A model generated the notes under the pieces. That model was not told the DNA's origin and did no database searches. It saw only the letters and a program-made list of their open reading frames with translations. Positions 10,266-21,039 of a DNA stretch of 64,000 bases are shown one piece after another. The position numbers and the translations under genes are program-made. The stretch spans positions 124,001-188,000 of the forward strand of contig JAOALB010000018.1 in the NCBI GenBank assembly GCA_025331125.1, written 5' to 3'. This stretch comes from Mycogone perniciosa (Eukaryota > Ascomycota > Sordariomycetes > Hypocreales > Hypocreaceae). Within the stretch, counting starts at the first letter, position 1. Each line of letters starts with the position of its first letter.

Positions 10266-11222
10266 ATGTCGTCGTCCATTCAACTCTCCTTTTCTCTTCG
10301 CCTCTCCTCTGGCGTCAAGACCGTGCACCTGCTCGGCTCCTGGGACAACTACGTCGGCCAGCTCCCGCTCTCCAAGGACAAGACCGCTTCCAAGTCTGGC
10401 TCATGGAAGGGCACCTTCAAATTCCAACAGGCTACTCTTGAGGCTGGTCAGCGATACTGGTACTACTACATCATCGACGGTTACCATGTTGCCCACAACC
10501 CTAGTGTTGAGTTCACCACTGAGCCCACCACTGGCCGAGAGCTGAACATCCTCGACGTGCCCATGGACAAGTCCTCCTCCAAGTCCTCGCACAAGTCTTC
10601 GTCGTCATCTTCGTCCTCGCACAAGTCGTCCTCCAGGTCTTCCTCTTCCTCTTCTTCTTCCTCCAAGTCAAGCAGCAAGAGCTCGTCAAAGCACTCCTCT
10701 TCCAAGGACAAGGAAGACCGCCGATCCTCTCGCCACCGTTCTTCTCTGTCAGTCGACATCCCCAAGGGCCGCCCGCTCTCCATCTCCCAGATCCAGGCCC
10801 CCAAGCCCATGTCGCCTCATGCGACCAAGCACATTCTCGACTCTGACTACTACGGCAACGAGGAACTCGAGGAGCTCACCGCGCGCTTCGGTAGCGCCGG
10901 TCTCGATGATGACATCCTCACCAACTTCAGCACCTCCCCTGTCTCGTCCACCGGCTCGAGCCTGTCCTACCGCTCCGACAGCTCATCGCCCAGCTCGTCC
11001 CTCTCAGGCTACAGCACTCCCAGCTCCGACTGCAGCTCATGCACCTGCGAGCGCTACGGAATCACTCGCAAGGGCGAGCGTGTCAAGATCGACTGCGGCG
11101 GTTCCCGCTGTGGTTATGACAGCGACTCATGCTCCAGCGGTGCTAGCGACGACGAGGAGTACGAGTATGAGGCTCCCGCGCGTGCTCACGCTTCTCGCCG
11201 CAACGGTATCATTGTCACCTGA
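10266..11222 (+). CDS. CBM48/AMPK-type glycogen-binding domain protein with Ser-rich linker
   Basis: A single exon of 318 residues. Residues ~1-95 form an AMPK1-CBM/CBM48-like E-set domain: VKTVHLLGSWDNY, a central W (GSWKGTFKF), and the YWYYYIIDGYHV strand pair typical of glycogen-binding modules. A Ser/Lys-rich tract of about 70 residues follows (SSSKSSHKSS pattern), then a Ser-rich region and a conserved-looking Cys-rich tail (CSSCTCERYGITRKGE and IDCGGSRCGYDSDSC). There is no kinase-binding or catalytic domain, so this is a carbohydrate-binding adaptor candidate and not an AMPK beta subunit. I start at 10266 (CAACATG) because the frame upstream begins with a non-ATG codon and sits in the leader. 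Domain call good; function inferred. Confidence 0.8.
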   Translation: MSSSIQLSFSLRLSSGVKTVHLLGSWDNYVGQLPLSKDKTASKSGSWKGTFKFQQATLEAGQRYWYYYIIDGYHVAHNPSVEFTTEPTTGRELNILDVPMDKSSSKSSHKSSSSSSSSHKSSSRSSSSSSSSSKSSSKSSSKHSSSKDKEDRRSSRHRSSLSVDIPKGRPLSISQIQAPKPMSPHATKHILDSDYYGNEELEELTARFGSAGLDDDILTNFSTSPVSSTGSSLSYRSDSSSPSSSLSGYSTPSSDCSSCTCERYGITRKGERVKIDCGGSRCGYDSDSCSSGASDDEEYEYEAPARAHASRRNGIIVT

Positions 11223-11912
11223 GCGACCAAGGACCCCGTATGTATCAACAGGTGGAGGCCGAAGAAAAGGCCCGACAGTTCATTCCTTACAGAGGACAGA
11301 CGGCAGCAGCGCCACGTTAGCCGTTTGCCCTGTTCATGTTGTTGTGTGGTAATACTCTAATAAGCACAATCTCTCGCTTTATGCAAACCCCACCGCGTTT
11401 CGGGGGAGTTCTAGCACGCCAAGCTGGTCTTGGAGAACGTCGCTGGACCTCCCCCGTCTTCGCGTGTGATGACCAGTTGGGTCGATGCTGCGACCCCTCG
11501 TAGATGTTGGGCACTGGCCACATCTACGAGTAGTTTGTTAGTTGGTTCTTGAGCCTTTCAAGACCGGAGCATCCCGTTTTTCTACGGACGGATTCGGGTT
11601 CCAGCTCTGGAAAAATGATTTCTGGACAAGTTATGGATGTGGTTCTGGATCAGGCAGTAGTATAGAAGATCTAGGGCTAGCCAGTCTTTGTGTGGATGAG
11701 GGGAAGAAGGGCAGATGTTCAAGGATTTGCTGCCGCGCTGGATACTCTGTAGATGACGATTGAATCTACTGCAGTATCATTTCGAATGTCTCACGAGTGA
11801 TGAACAATGTGAATGTGATTGTCGCAGAGCTCTCTCCCATCCACCGGCACTAGCTTCTTGAAATGCGCCTTCTCTTGGGGAATGGAATTTGTTAATTTTG
11901 TTTTAAAAAAAA
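11223..11912. other. Intergenic, 690 bp
   Basis: Convergent gap between the CBM48 gene and SDH5, probably mostly 3' UTR. I see no repeat or gene. Confidence 0.6.
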
Positions 11913-12690
11913 TTACTTCGATTCTAATGGCGGCATGAATGCCATCCCTGTTCCCTCTCCGCCATCAACACTCCGATTCCTCACATGCGCTCTCAACTTC
12001 TCCAAGATCAGGCTATCCTTCCACCTCTTCGGCACCGGTCTGTACGCAGGTTTGAAGTTGCCTACCGTCTGCGCCCACTCACCCTTAGGGGGGTTTCGAG
12101 GCAGCGCATCCACGCTTTGCTCAAACGTCGGAGTGGACGAGGCACTGACGGGGCTCTCGGTCACGGAGGGGTTGGTAGAGGAATTGGGCTCGCGCTGGGT
12201 GGCCCAGTAGTATATGTCCCAGTCGTTCTCGTCAAGGAAGAGATCGTATTCGGTGAGCTCTTCGGCCGTCATGGCGGGGAGGTATGCCGATGCGAAGGTG
12301 GAGAGGAGGAGGTCTGATTCGAGGATGCCTCGTTTGCGGGATTGGTCTTGTTCACAAAAGTCAGTCCTGCTTGCAATATAAAAAAAGACCACTAAAATTG
12401 TATGCGTAAATGCTGAAGGAAGGGTAGGAAGAGGGGTGGTGCGTACAGATGAGGCGCGCGCGCTTGGTGTTGGCATCTTCGCCGACACGACGAAGAGGCT
12501 CAATGCGGAATTTTGCGCCCTGCAACTCGCCGACTGCGAGCTCACTGGCATTGTTGTCGCTAGATAGTCGTGCGGTCGTGGAGATGGAGCGCTGGAGCAG
12601 GAAGACAGAGCATGTGGGAGAGCTGGTGAGGACGAGTCGTCGGAGGTGCGCAGGTGCGGGACGCATCGCTGCGGCAATGGAGGAAGCCAT
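11913..12690 (-). CDS. SDH5: Succinate dehydrogenase assembly factor 2 (Sdh5/SDHAF2), mitochondrial
   Basis: Two exons, 12690-12447 and 12346-11913, encode 225 residues. The 100-bp intron (GTACGC to AAG, branch ACTGAC) splits a Tyr codon. Sdh5 is the matrix protein needed for covalent FAD attachment to the flavoprotein subunit of complex II. The N-terminus is a mitochondrial presequence rich in Arg, Ser and Ala (about the first 40 residues, with a RSISTTARLSS cleavage region). The family core is intact: RARLIYQSRKRGILESDLLL, then LTEYDLFLDENDWDIYYWAT. The protein has a longer, Ser/Thr/Pro-rich C-terminal extension than animal SDHAF2, which is usual in filamentous fungi. Reading through the intron would give a stop, so splicing is required. 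Firm call. Confidence 0.93.
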
Positions 12691-14105
12691 TGTCTGAGAA
12701 TTCGGATTGAGGCTTTTTGGTCGAGTTTATTTGGGGATTCACGATGAAAAGAAAAGAATTCCCCAGAAACGATTGTGCTTGTTGAAGTTAATGGTGGTTC
12801 TGATGTTAAACTGCGATGACGACAGAGTAACCGAGGTCGACATCTTTTTTCTCGGAGGCAATGCTTTACTAATAGTAGACTAATGCCTTAAGAAGTTAGT
12901 ATTCCCATCTTCAATATTAACCTAGTCCCGAAAGGGAACCCTGATGAAGGAAGAGTATGACAGAAGACGGAGTAAAGTACGGAGTAGTAGTAACGCGATA
13001 TGACAGGGATATAGCTGTGCCTAATCAGGCTTCAGCCGTCTGTCAACCTTATCAGCAGTCTTCATCTTTCATCAACGCCCTAGCCGTCCGGCATCACATC
13101 CGGCCTACAACTTCATCGTGGCTTCGTTTGTTGATAGTATCGTTGAAGTCTGCATCGATTATTTCCCCGGCTACTTTCCTTCCTTCCTGCCTATAAGTTT
13201 CTGGGCTATTGAAGGCTGGCTTTGTGTCCCTTATTAGTGCCCTGTTGCGGCTGCTTCTGTCCTGGCCTTCGACTTCGACCACACCTTCACAAGTATATAC
13301 ACGACTTCCTCGGCCGTTCTGACCAAGTCTTCAGCAAGCCATGCTGTATATGCTGCTGCATGCACCTAGCAGCCTCTCACTAACCGCCCACCCTTTCCTC
13401 AGCAGTGCACGCTGTTATATTACACCTTCGTCAATAGGAGCCCAAGAACGCTAGCTCGGCCGACTACCACGAGTGCCATACAGCTTCGTCGACGAAATAT
13501 AGTAGGTAAAAAATTAACTATATAGAAAATAAAGGGCTTGTGTTGCTATCACGCTTCTCTGAAGCTCAACAAACGCTTGCTCAATATGCCTGCCTTATAA
13601 AACTTGCTTCAATAAGCCATTCTGTACGAAGTACAGCAACAAGAGTAATTTGTAGTCATTGGAGGTGTGCATGTATGTTTTATTGTCAACTGCTTATACA
13701 TTAGCTTTGGTAAATTACCTAGTGCTAGTAGCATAACTAACTGGTAGCACTAATTTCTATTCCGGCATTACTATTCCAAACTTCATGATTAGACTATTTC
13801 ACCAAACTGTTGATCCCGCAAGATGTCGTTTTTCTGCAAAATGAAAGACTCATTGGCCGCCTTGTATCTCACATGCAACCTATGGCATTCTCCCGCATTT
13901 TCTCCAATGGCAATCGGTCTTCAGGCGGCGACCCCGCGCGGCCCAACTCGCTCGCTGCATGCCCTTCTCAGCTTGTTCGCGTCACTGAGAATAGCAGTTC
14001 AAAGACGACTACATGCTATATCCAAGTCATCGATAGCTTGATATTTGCCGCCGCTATTCCATCTTAATCCACCGCTGCCATTTGAAGAAAGCCATCCCCG
14101 CTGCT
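12691..14105. other. Intergenic, 1.4 kb, partly AT-rich
   Basis: It separates SDH5 from the NLR-like gene. TACGGAGTA copies occur near 12967-12990 and a TACGAAGTA near 13624. From about 13480 to 13800 the base composition becomes AT-rich and TA-dense (for example ATATAGAAAATAAAG), unlike neighbouring DNA. It could be a decayed repeat. I find no gene. Confidence 0.5.
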
Positions 14106-17100
14106 ATGCCTGTCAGGCAGTTATTTCATCGGTTGAAGCGAAAGCTCTTGCGCCAGCTCGTGCCAGACTTGGACGAGCCCAAAGCCCAAGACAAAACCGG
14201 CGATGGGAAAACAACATCTGTTACGATAACTGCTGAGTCGTCTGCCAGTGGATATGTCATGCAAGCCTCCATCACCACTCTGGCTGTCCGATCCGACTCA
14301 GCATCTAACCAACAAGCCCAAGGCCTCGCCGATCCGTCTCCTCTGGCGATGTCCAGCTCTCCCTTTTCTGCCAATGCTGATACCTCCACCCATCCGTCTC
14401 CAAACCTTGCTGAACGACTCTGGGATCGAGCTTATGACGAACTGAAGGCCAGTGATGTTTCATTAGTGCAGGGGTATGAGAAGCTTCTGTCTCGCAAACT
14501 TCGCGGCCAAGCCTTGGATTCCCTGGAAAGCGAGTCTGAACAAAATGCAATCGCACAGGATGACGCATCCGCGAGACGAGACCAGATGCACGAGCTCGTT
14601 CGCGCTGGCTTGGAAAAGACAGCACCAGAGGTAAAAGCGAAGAAGCATATTGGCGAAGCTATGAAGCTGCTCCTCTCTATGGCCGAGGCAGTTGGGTCTG
14701 CAGTCCAGACTATACCGCAGCCTGCTCTTGCTTGGACTGGCCTGTGTCTGGTCCTAGAGGTGAGACCACCTGAAAAGTAGGAGAATTCAGATGCTGACTT
14801 CCATGTGAGACATTCGTTGAAAACCCTACAGCTGAGGCAGAAGCCAATCGCAAAGGCATCGAATACGTTATCAAGAAAATGGACTGGTACTGCAAGCTAT
14901 CCAGTGTAGTGCTGAAGGAGAACGCCATGCACGACAGTCATCTCTCCAGTGTTCGATTTGAACTGGAGACCCAGATTGTGGATCTCTACAAAGCACTTCT
15001 CTCATATGAGATGAAAAGTGTTTGCTCATACTATCACAACCGTGGCTTTGTCTGGTTGCGCGATATTGCAAAACTTGATAACTGGGACGGCAATATGAAA
15101 GCAATCCAAGATGCTGAAGGCGTTTTTAGTACCCTTTCCAACACCTATACGGAGCAGAAGATTTCTTCTGGCATCGAGGAGCTTGTTTTACAGGCAAAGA
15201 AGCAGGAAACTGCCCAAATGACAGAGAAGGATCAGCAGTGCCTCGGAGACCTACGTCCTACGGATCCTCGCTTCGATAAGCGTCGCATTGAAGAGACCAA
15301 AGGCGGTCTATTACAGGAGTCGTTTCGCTGGATTCTTGACAATTCTGAATTCCGAAAGTGGCAAAACCACGAGCAGAGCCAACTGCTGTGGATTAAAGGC
15401 GATCCAGGCAAAGGCAAGACCATGCTGCTCTGCGGCATTATCGACGAATTGGAAAAGCAAATAACTCAATCGGGTCTTGTGTCATTTTTCTTCTGCCAGG
15501 GTACCGACTCACGCATCAATAACGCTGCTGCCGTTCTGCGCGGCCTGATTTATATGCTTGTCAGCCAGCAGCCATCGCTCATCTCTCACGTTCGGAAGGA
15601 GTACGACCAGGCTGGTAACCAACTCTTTCAGGATGCAAATTCTTGGGTCGCTTTATCGGAAATCTTTACGAATATCCTACTGGATCCAGGATTGACGGCT
15701 GCCTACATCATTATAGATGCGCTTGACGAGTGTGTTGCAAGCCTGCCCCAGCTCTTGAATCTTACTGTTCAGAACATGTCGGCTTCGCCTCGCATCAAAT
15801 GGATCGTATCCAGTCGAAATTGGCCTAGCATTGAGCGTCAGCGGTATGAGCCTAAGCCTTGAGGTAAATGCCGATCTTGTATCTCAGGCTGTCGGCTTTT
15901 ATATCGATGATAAAGTCTCCAAGCTTGTCTCAATTAAAGGAGATACGGATCTGCAAGATAAAGTCCGCAACCAAATGCGCCAAAAGGCTAACGGTACATT
16001 CCTCTGGGTTGCCCTTGTTTTCAAGGAGCTTCAAGCCATAGAGGATGCGGAATATGAAGATCATTCGGATATCTTGAATATCCTTGAGAAGATGCCCAGT
16101 GATTTAACTGACCTCTATTCCCGAATGCTCCAGCAAATTCATTGCCTGGGAGGCAAGGATCCAGAACGATGTCTAGCCATTCTTTCAACTGCAACTCTGG
16201 CATATCGACCGCTGCATCTGCTAGAGCTGCCGACCCTTGCTGACTTTAAAGGTCATCTGAATGAAAGGGGCATACTGGAAAGATTGGTTAATAAATGTGG
16301 CTCGTTTCTAACGGTTCGCGACGACACCGTTTATTTCGTCCATCAATCGGCAAAAGACCACTTGGCCACGGACAAGAACGCCCTGTCTACCATCTTCCCC
16401 TCGGGCCGTGAAGACGTCCATCACGCCATTTTTTCTCGCTCGCTACAAGCCATTGGGAACAAATTAGAGAAGAACCTCTACGAGATACCTCACCAAGGGC
16501 TTCTGATCGATCAGATTACCACGCCTGGTCCAGACCCGCTGGTTGCTGTTCGATATTCTTGTGTTTATTGGATTTGTCACCTCTGTGAGGGAAGTCCCAA
16601 TGACAGCGACTTGATCGATGGTGGAGTAATTCAACGATTCTTCGAGAAGCATTTTCTCCACTGGTTAGAGGCTTTAAGCCTTTTACATGATGTGTCAATC
16701 GGTGTTCTCTCCATAACAAAACTAGTGGCTTTATTCAAGGTTAGTCTGGATCAATTAATCCATCGGGGTTTGGGTTTTGAGAATGAGGCTAATTGACATA
16801 GGGAAAAAACAAAGGCGAACTCTCTGATCTAGTCGAAGATGCACGTCGTTTTTTTCTCCATAACAGATGGGTTATCGAGAATGCTCCACTACAGATATAC
16901 TCGTCTGCGCTTATATTCACTCCTCTCCGAAGCTTGGTACGGGAAATGTTTGAACATGAAGTCCCTTCATGGATAACGAATAGGCCTGTTATTGATACTC
17001 ATTGGAGTCCTTGCTTACAGACACTTGAGGGCCACAGTGGCCATGTGCTATCAGTTACCTTCTCACTAGATGGCCATAGGCTCGCATCAGGATCAGTCGA

Positions 17101-17878
17101 TAAGACAGTTAAGATCTGGGATATAGCTGCAGGCGCATGCATTCAGACACTCAAAGGCCATAATAGCTTTGTGCTATCAGTTACCTTCTCACCAGACGGC
17201 TATAGGCTCGCATCAGGATCAAAAGATAAGACAGTTAAGATCTGGGATATGGCTGTGGCTATGGGCGAAGCTATAAGCGCGTCCGCCCAAACACCTACAG
17301 GTCATACCAAGCTGGTAACATCCGTTGCCGTCTCAGCAGATAACCAACTACTCGCGTCAGGATCAGGCGATCAGACAGTCAAGGTTTGGAATGTAGCTAC
17401 AGGCGAGTTTATCCAAACGCTCAAGGGCCATAGTGGCCCGGTGCAATCAGCTGCCTTCTCACCAGACGGCCAGCTACTTGCGTCAGGATCACGCGATAAG
17501 GTTAAGATCTGGAATGCAGCTACAGGCGAGTGTATCCAAATGATTGATGTCCCGGCAGCCATCGGTACCCTTTCATTTGATCCAATGGCACAGTCTCGTC
17601 TCTATACCAATTTTGGGTATCTAGAACTTGATCCGGTGTCTAAGATGAATGCACAACCAAACCAGGTTTCTTCCCATCATGTTAGCTTCTGTGGCTATGG
17701 TATAGACATTCATGGGGTGTGGATTTTGAAAGACAGTAAGCCTGTGCTTTGGCTCCCTCCAGAATATCGACCATACTATAATCGCAGTTCGATTGTGGCG
17801 GGATCGAAGGTTGTCACCGGCTGCGAGTCGGGACGTGTATTAATCTTACACTTCTCGGAAACAGGACCAAACTCATAG
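14106..17878 (+). pseudogene. NACHT-WD40 (NWD/NLR-like) protein gene with a frameshift
   Basis: Coding segments are 14106-14759, 14810 to a stop at 15862, then another frame (+1) from about 15831 to 16739, and 16802-17878. Introns are 50 bp and 62 bp. Order of parts: a fungal NWD N-terminal domain (SPNLAERLWDRAYDELK to MDWYCKLSSVV), a NACHT NTPase (Walker A GDPGKGKT at about 415-422, Walker B IIIDALDE, sensor IVSSRNWPSIE), the helical region after it, four WD40 repeats (17011-17545) and a non-repeat tail. Such proteins act in fungal non-self recognition and heterokaryon incompatibility. After NWPSIE the frame runs to a TGA while the family sequence resumes in the next frame at LSLEVN. The residues usually found between are missing, which suits a deletion of about 26 bp. 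The first part alone would still give a 568-residue protein with NACHT but no WD40. True pseudogene versus assembly error is not decided. Confidence 0.85.
17011..17545 (+). repeat. Tandem ~126-bp WD40-encoding repeats
   Basis: Four consecutive repeat units inside the NLR-like gene encode WD40 blades with the pattern LxGHxxxVxSVxFSPDG...LASGSxDKTVKIWD. The first two share long identical DNA runs (for example GTGCTATCAGTTACCTTCTC and GATAAGACAGTTAAGATCTG). The fourth has lost one codon (DKVKIW for DKTVKIW). High DNA identity between units indicates recent duplication or gene conversion, as known for NWD-family recognition genes. Confidence 0.85.
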
Positions 17879-19024
17879 AGTACCAAATTCCTAGCTGTTG
17901 TCTTGTACCGTCTCAATTGTCTCAGGGCAACTGTCCAGCAGTGTCTCGTCAGGTTGGAGTTGAAGTTGGAGTTGATTGAGGGTTGACGACGCCCAATTCC
18001 CAGAGGTAAACAATATCCGTATTCCAGGCAGATGATTAGTAGGACCAATGGAGTGGTGAATTCAATGATAATGGTTTCAGCAAGTAAACAAACACGCATC
18101 AAGTTGAAGGTATAGGGCCATTTGCGACGAAAGGTCTTTGTCTTGCAATAAACACATCCTTTTTTTTGAGTCTTCTGATATAATAGTCTTGTTCTCAATA
18201 TATTAAATGACACCATCTTCAAGCTACGAGACGATTGTGGAAGAATTATCCGTCGCTTAAATCTTGTAGTTTTGTTCCCAAAGACACAGCAATCAAGCCT
18301 GTAACAATAAAACAGGTCTGCAAAATATCTTCATTGCCACAGCTAACTGTAGTTACCACAGATTATTGTTCTTATTGGTACATATCACTTTTATGCAGTG
18401 GTCCTTTAAGCACAGTCATCAAGCGCTTGCTGGCCGGGGCGGTCCGGGTCACGGAGAGGGGGAGGGGCCGGTTCCGGATCCTGCTCTTCTTTCATCTCCT
18501 TGGCCACCAAAAAGTAAAGCCAATACCATTACTCTATTAAGCTTATAACTAGTGATTGTGGTGTCCTATCCAGAGGCAAACGGCTTGCAGCCTTGCCTGA
18601 TTATCCGTCGCTTAAATTCTTTTAGCGTGTTCTCGCTGTAATTGAAGCCTCGTTTCTTTCATTTCAGCACTCGGATAATCTGATCCATCATAAATGCAGA
18701 CGGCTTTGTTCCCCCTATTTCCCCCCCTCTCTCCACTAAAGCACCGCTGCAGCTGCAGCTAATTGGGGCCAAATGGACGTCACCGCTCAGCCTATGGCGG
18801 GGTAACCAGGACATAGCTTTGGAGCTCTGGCCTCTCCTTTCAGCATCCTGCATCCTGCATCTTGCATCTGTTCGTCCAGATCCATAGATACCTACTTGAT
18901 TTTTGATACGACTTTTTCTCTTTTCCATCCCATTCTATTCTATTCATATCTCCAGATTACTCTGTATCTGCTTCAATTATACATCAATCGTCTCACAGCA
19001 TAAGAAATAGCCACAGCAGCAGCC
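17879..19024. other. Intergenic, 1.15 kb, with an 18-bp direct-repeat pair and a GC-rich island
   Basis: The sequence ATTATCCGTCGCTTAAAT occurs at 18245-18262 and again at 18600-18617 in the same orientation. Between them, about 18429-18482 is a GC-rich block in otherwise AT-rich DNA. A short ATCCTGC heptamer array is at 18841-18866. The last 120 bp are the leader of the amidohydrolase gene. I see no gene. Confidence 0.55.
18245..18617. repeat. Segment bounded by 18-bp direct repeats
   Basis: The two identical 18-mers (ATTATCCGTCGCTTAAAT) lie 355 bp apart. I could not find terminal inverted repeats or coding capacity inside. It may be a remnant of a small mobile element or a local duplication next to the NLR gene. 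Confidence 0.4.
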
Positions 19025-20170
19025 ATGGCTGAACAAGACCAACGCCTCGTCCTCCCCATCATCGACTCCCATATCCACATATACCCCCAATCCGAAGTCG
19101 ACAACCTCGCCTGGGCCACTCCCGAGCACCCTCTCACCGGCCAATTCTCCATTGAGCAGTACAAGCAATCCACCCAATCCGCCCCTTCACTCCTGGGCTT
19201 CATCTTCGTCGAGACAGACCGCAAGCACGATCTCGAGGCCGCTGCTGCAGGCGATGCCTCGGGCTGGGACGGCCCTCTCAAGGAGGTCCAATGGCTGAAG
19301 CGCGTTGCCCTCGGCACGCCCAAGGACGGAGAAGGCCATACACCTGAGGATGCGAAGCTGTGTCTTGCCGTCATCCCCTGGGCGCCGTTGCCGAGTGGCG
19401 CGGCTGTCATGGAGAAGTATTTGGACCGTGTCAAGGAGGAGGCCGGCGAGGCGTGGCCCAAGGTCAAGGGGTTTAGGTACCTCCTGCAGGACAAGCCGCA
19501 CGGCATCATGCTGCAAGACAACTTCATTGAGAGTCTGAAGCTGCTGGGCCGGAGGGGCTTCGTCTTTGAGGTGGCCATCGATCAACACCGCAGGGGCAAG
19601 AAGCAACTCGACGAGACTGTCGAGATGATAGGCCGCGCCCACGAAGGCGTCCCCGAGGAGGAAAAAGTCACCTTCATCATCAGTAAGCCCTCTCCCTTCT
19701 CTCCCTCTCTCCCTCTCTCCCAGCTCTTCTTCCACACATCATCACCACTTCTTCTAACACATAGTCAAGACCACCTCGGCAAGCCCGACCTCACCATCTA
19801 CAACGTAACCTCCGACCCTTCCTTCACCGCCTGGCGCACCACCATGTACACCCTCGGCAAATGCTCCCGCACCTACATGAAGCTCTCCGGCGGCTTCGGC
19901 GAAATGACCGACGCACTGCGCGCCCAATCCCCCTCTCACATCTTCCAGTCCACGCTGGCCTGGCTGGGCATCGTGCTCGCCACCTTTGGCAGCCGCCGCA
20001 TCATGTTTGCGAGCGACTGGCCCGTGTGCACCGTGGGCTTTGAGGATAGGGACGAGGCGTGGCCCAAATGGCGGGAGGTTGTGGAGAAGATGTGCTGGAT
20101 GGCGTCGTTGGATGATGAGGATAGGGCTATGATTTTCGGGGGCACGGCCAAGGCTGCTTATGGGTTGTAG
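19025..20170 (+). CDS. Amidohydrolase_2 family metal hydrolase (lactonase/decarboxylase type)
   Basis: Two exons, 19025-19682 and 19770-20170, encode 352 residues. The 87-bp intron (GTAAGC to AAG) restores FIINHLGKPDL across the junction. The metal-binding HxH is at residues 16-18 in IIDSHIHIYP, with the family's later NHLGKPDL and FASDWPVCTVG blocks, the latter carrying the conserved catalytic Asp. This is the amidohydrolase_2 (PF04909-type) TIM-barrel group, which includes fungal L-rhamnono-gamma-lactonase and 2-pyrone-dicarboxylate lactonase. The SDWPVC signature fits the lactonase-like branch best, but the substrate cannot be read from sequence. No signal peptide is seen, so it is probably cytosolic. 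No other sugar-acid genes flank it. Confidence 0.88.
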   Translation: MAEQDQRLVLPIIDSHIHIYPQSEVDNLAWATPEHPLTGQFSIEQYKQSTQSAPSLLGFIFVETDRKHDLEAAAAGDASGWDGPLKEVQWLKRVALGTPKDGEGHTPEDAKLCLAVIPWAPLPSGAAVMEKYLDRVKEEAGEAWPKVKGFRYLLQDKPHGIMLQDNFIESLKLLGRRGFVFEVAIDQHRRGKKQLDETVEMIGRAHEGVPEEEKVTFIISKPSPFSPSLPLSQLFFHTSSPLLLTHSQDHLGKPDLTIYNVTSDPSFTAWRTTMYTLGKCSRTYMKLSGGFGEMTDALRAQSPSHIFQSTLAWLGIVLATFGSRRIMFASDWPVCTVGFEDRDEAWPKWREVVEKMCWMASLDDEDRAMIFGGTAKAAYGL

Positions 20171-20793
20171 GAAGGGAGAGGGAGGCTTTACATTTGGTAT
20201 GAAGATGTATGTATGTATATGACTGGGAAACACTTCAAGCATGGCATAGGGAAAAAACGTAATGAGATATTTCGTTGAACTGATGACAATGGGATGGTTA
20301 TGCTCTATCTACGCTTCAATTCTCAAACCAACCCATCTATGATTTGACAGCACACATACACATGCAAACAGTAGGCCCAGAGTACAAATCCAAAGGCCAA
20401 TTCTCTAGATTGAAAATAAACCAACCAACAAGGCGTGCCTCATCGACACTAACCACAAAGTAAAAAAGACATCATGAACCCTTTCTCACTCCCAAACTCC
20501 CATGTCTTCCACCAGAGGCAAGACAAGCCGAATCAACATGTCCCACGCGTGAGAAAATCACACACACGGGGATCTATCATCACAAGCACGAGGGCACCAA
20601 GTTGCGCCCCTCCTCGTACTGCTGTTTCATATCCCAAATCCCAACCGCCGCAATGCCAGCTTGCACACATTCAGAAGAGAGAAAACGCACACACATATAA
20701 AGGCGCCGCTCCCAATGTCATTCCCCGTCATTCAGATACACGTTTCTTTTTCACGTTTCTTCCGCCCTCTCCAGAATCCCGCTGGGCCCCTTT
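20171..20793. other. Intergenic, 623 bp
   Basis: Convergent gap between the amidohydrolase and the coiled-coil gene, mostly probable 3' UTRs. I see nothing else. Confidence 0.6.
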
Positions 20794-21008
20794 CTACTCG
20801 GTCCCGCGGCCCCGGTAGTTCCCCATCTTCTCAATCGAGCTCATGATCCCGCTCCGCGCTCCTGGTCGCGGAAGGCCTCCGCCGCCACTCTTTGTCCTCT
20901 CGTGCGGAGCCCGGAGCACTGTCCCTGGCGCCCGGAGACCAGATCCACCACGCACAGTTGGGTTTGCTTTCGGCGTCTTAGCAACTGCCTCTGCTCTCTC
21001 TTGTTGTT

Positions 21009-21039
<31 letters not shown>

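Noticed and set aside
14082..14105. An earlier start for the NLR-like gene at 14082
   Set aside because: The codon there is TTG. The first in-frame ATG is at 14106.
15780..15900. A third intron in the NLR gene that would repair the frame
   Set aside because: Possible donor/acceptor pairs remove the conserved IVSSRNWPSIE or leave an intron of about 24 bp, below fungal minimum length.
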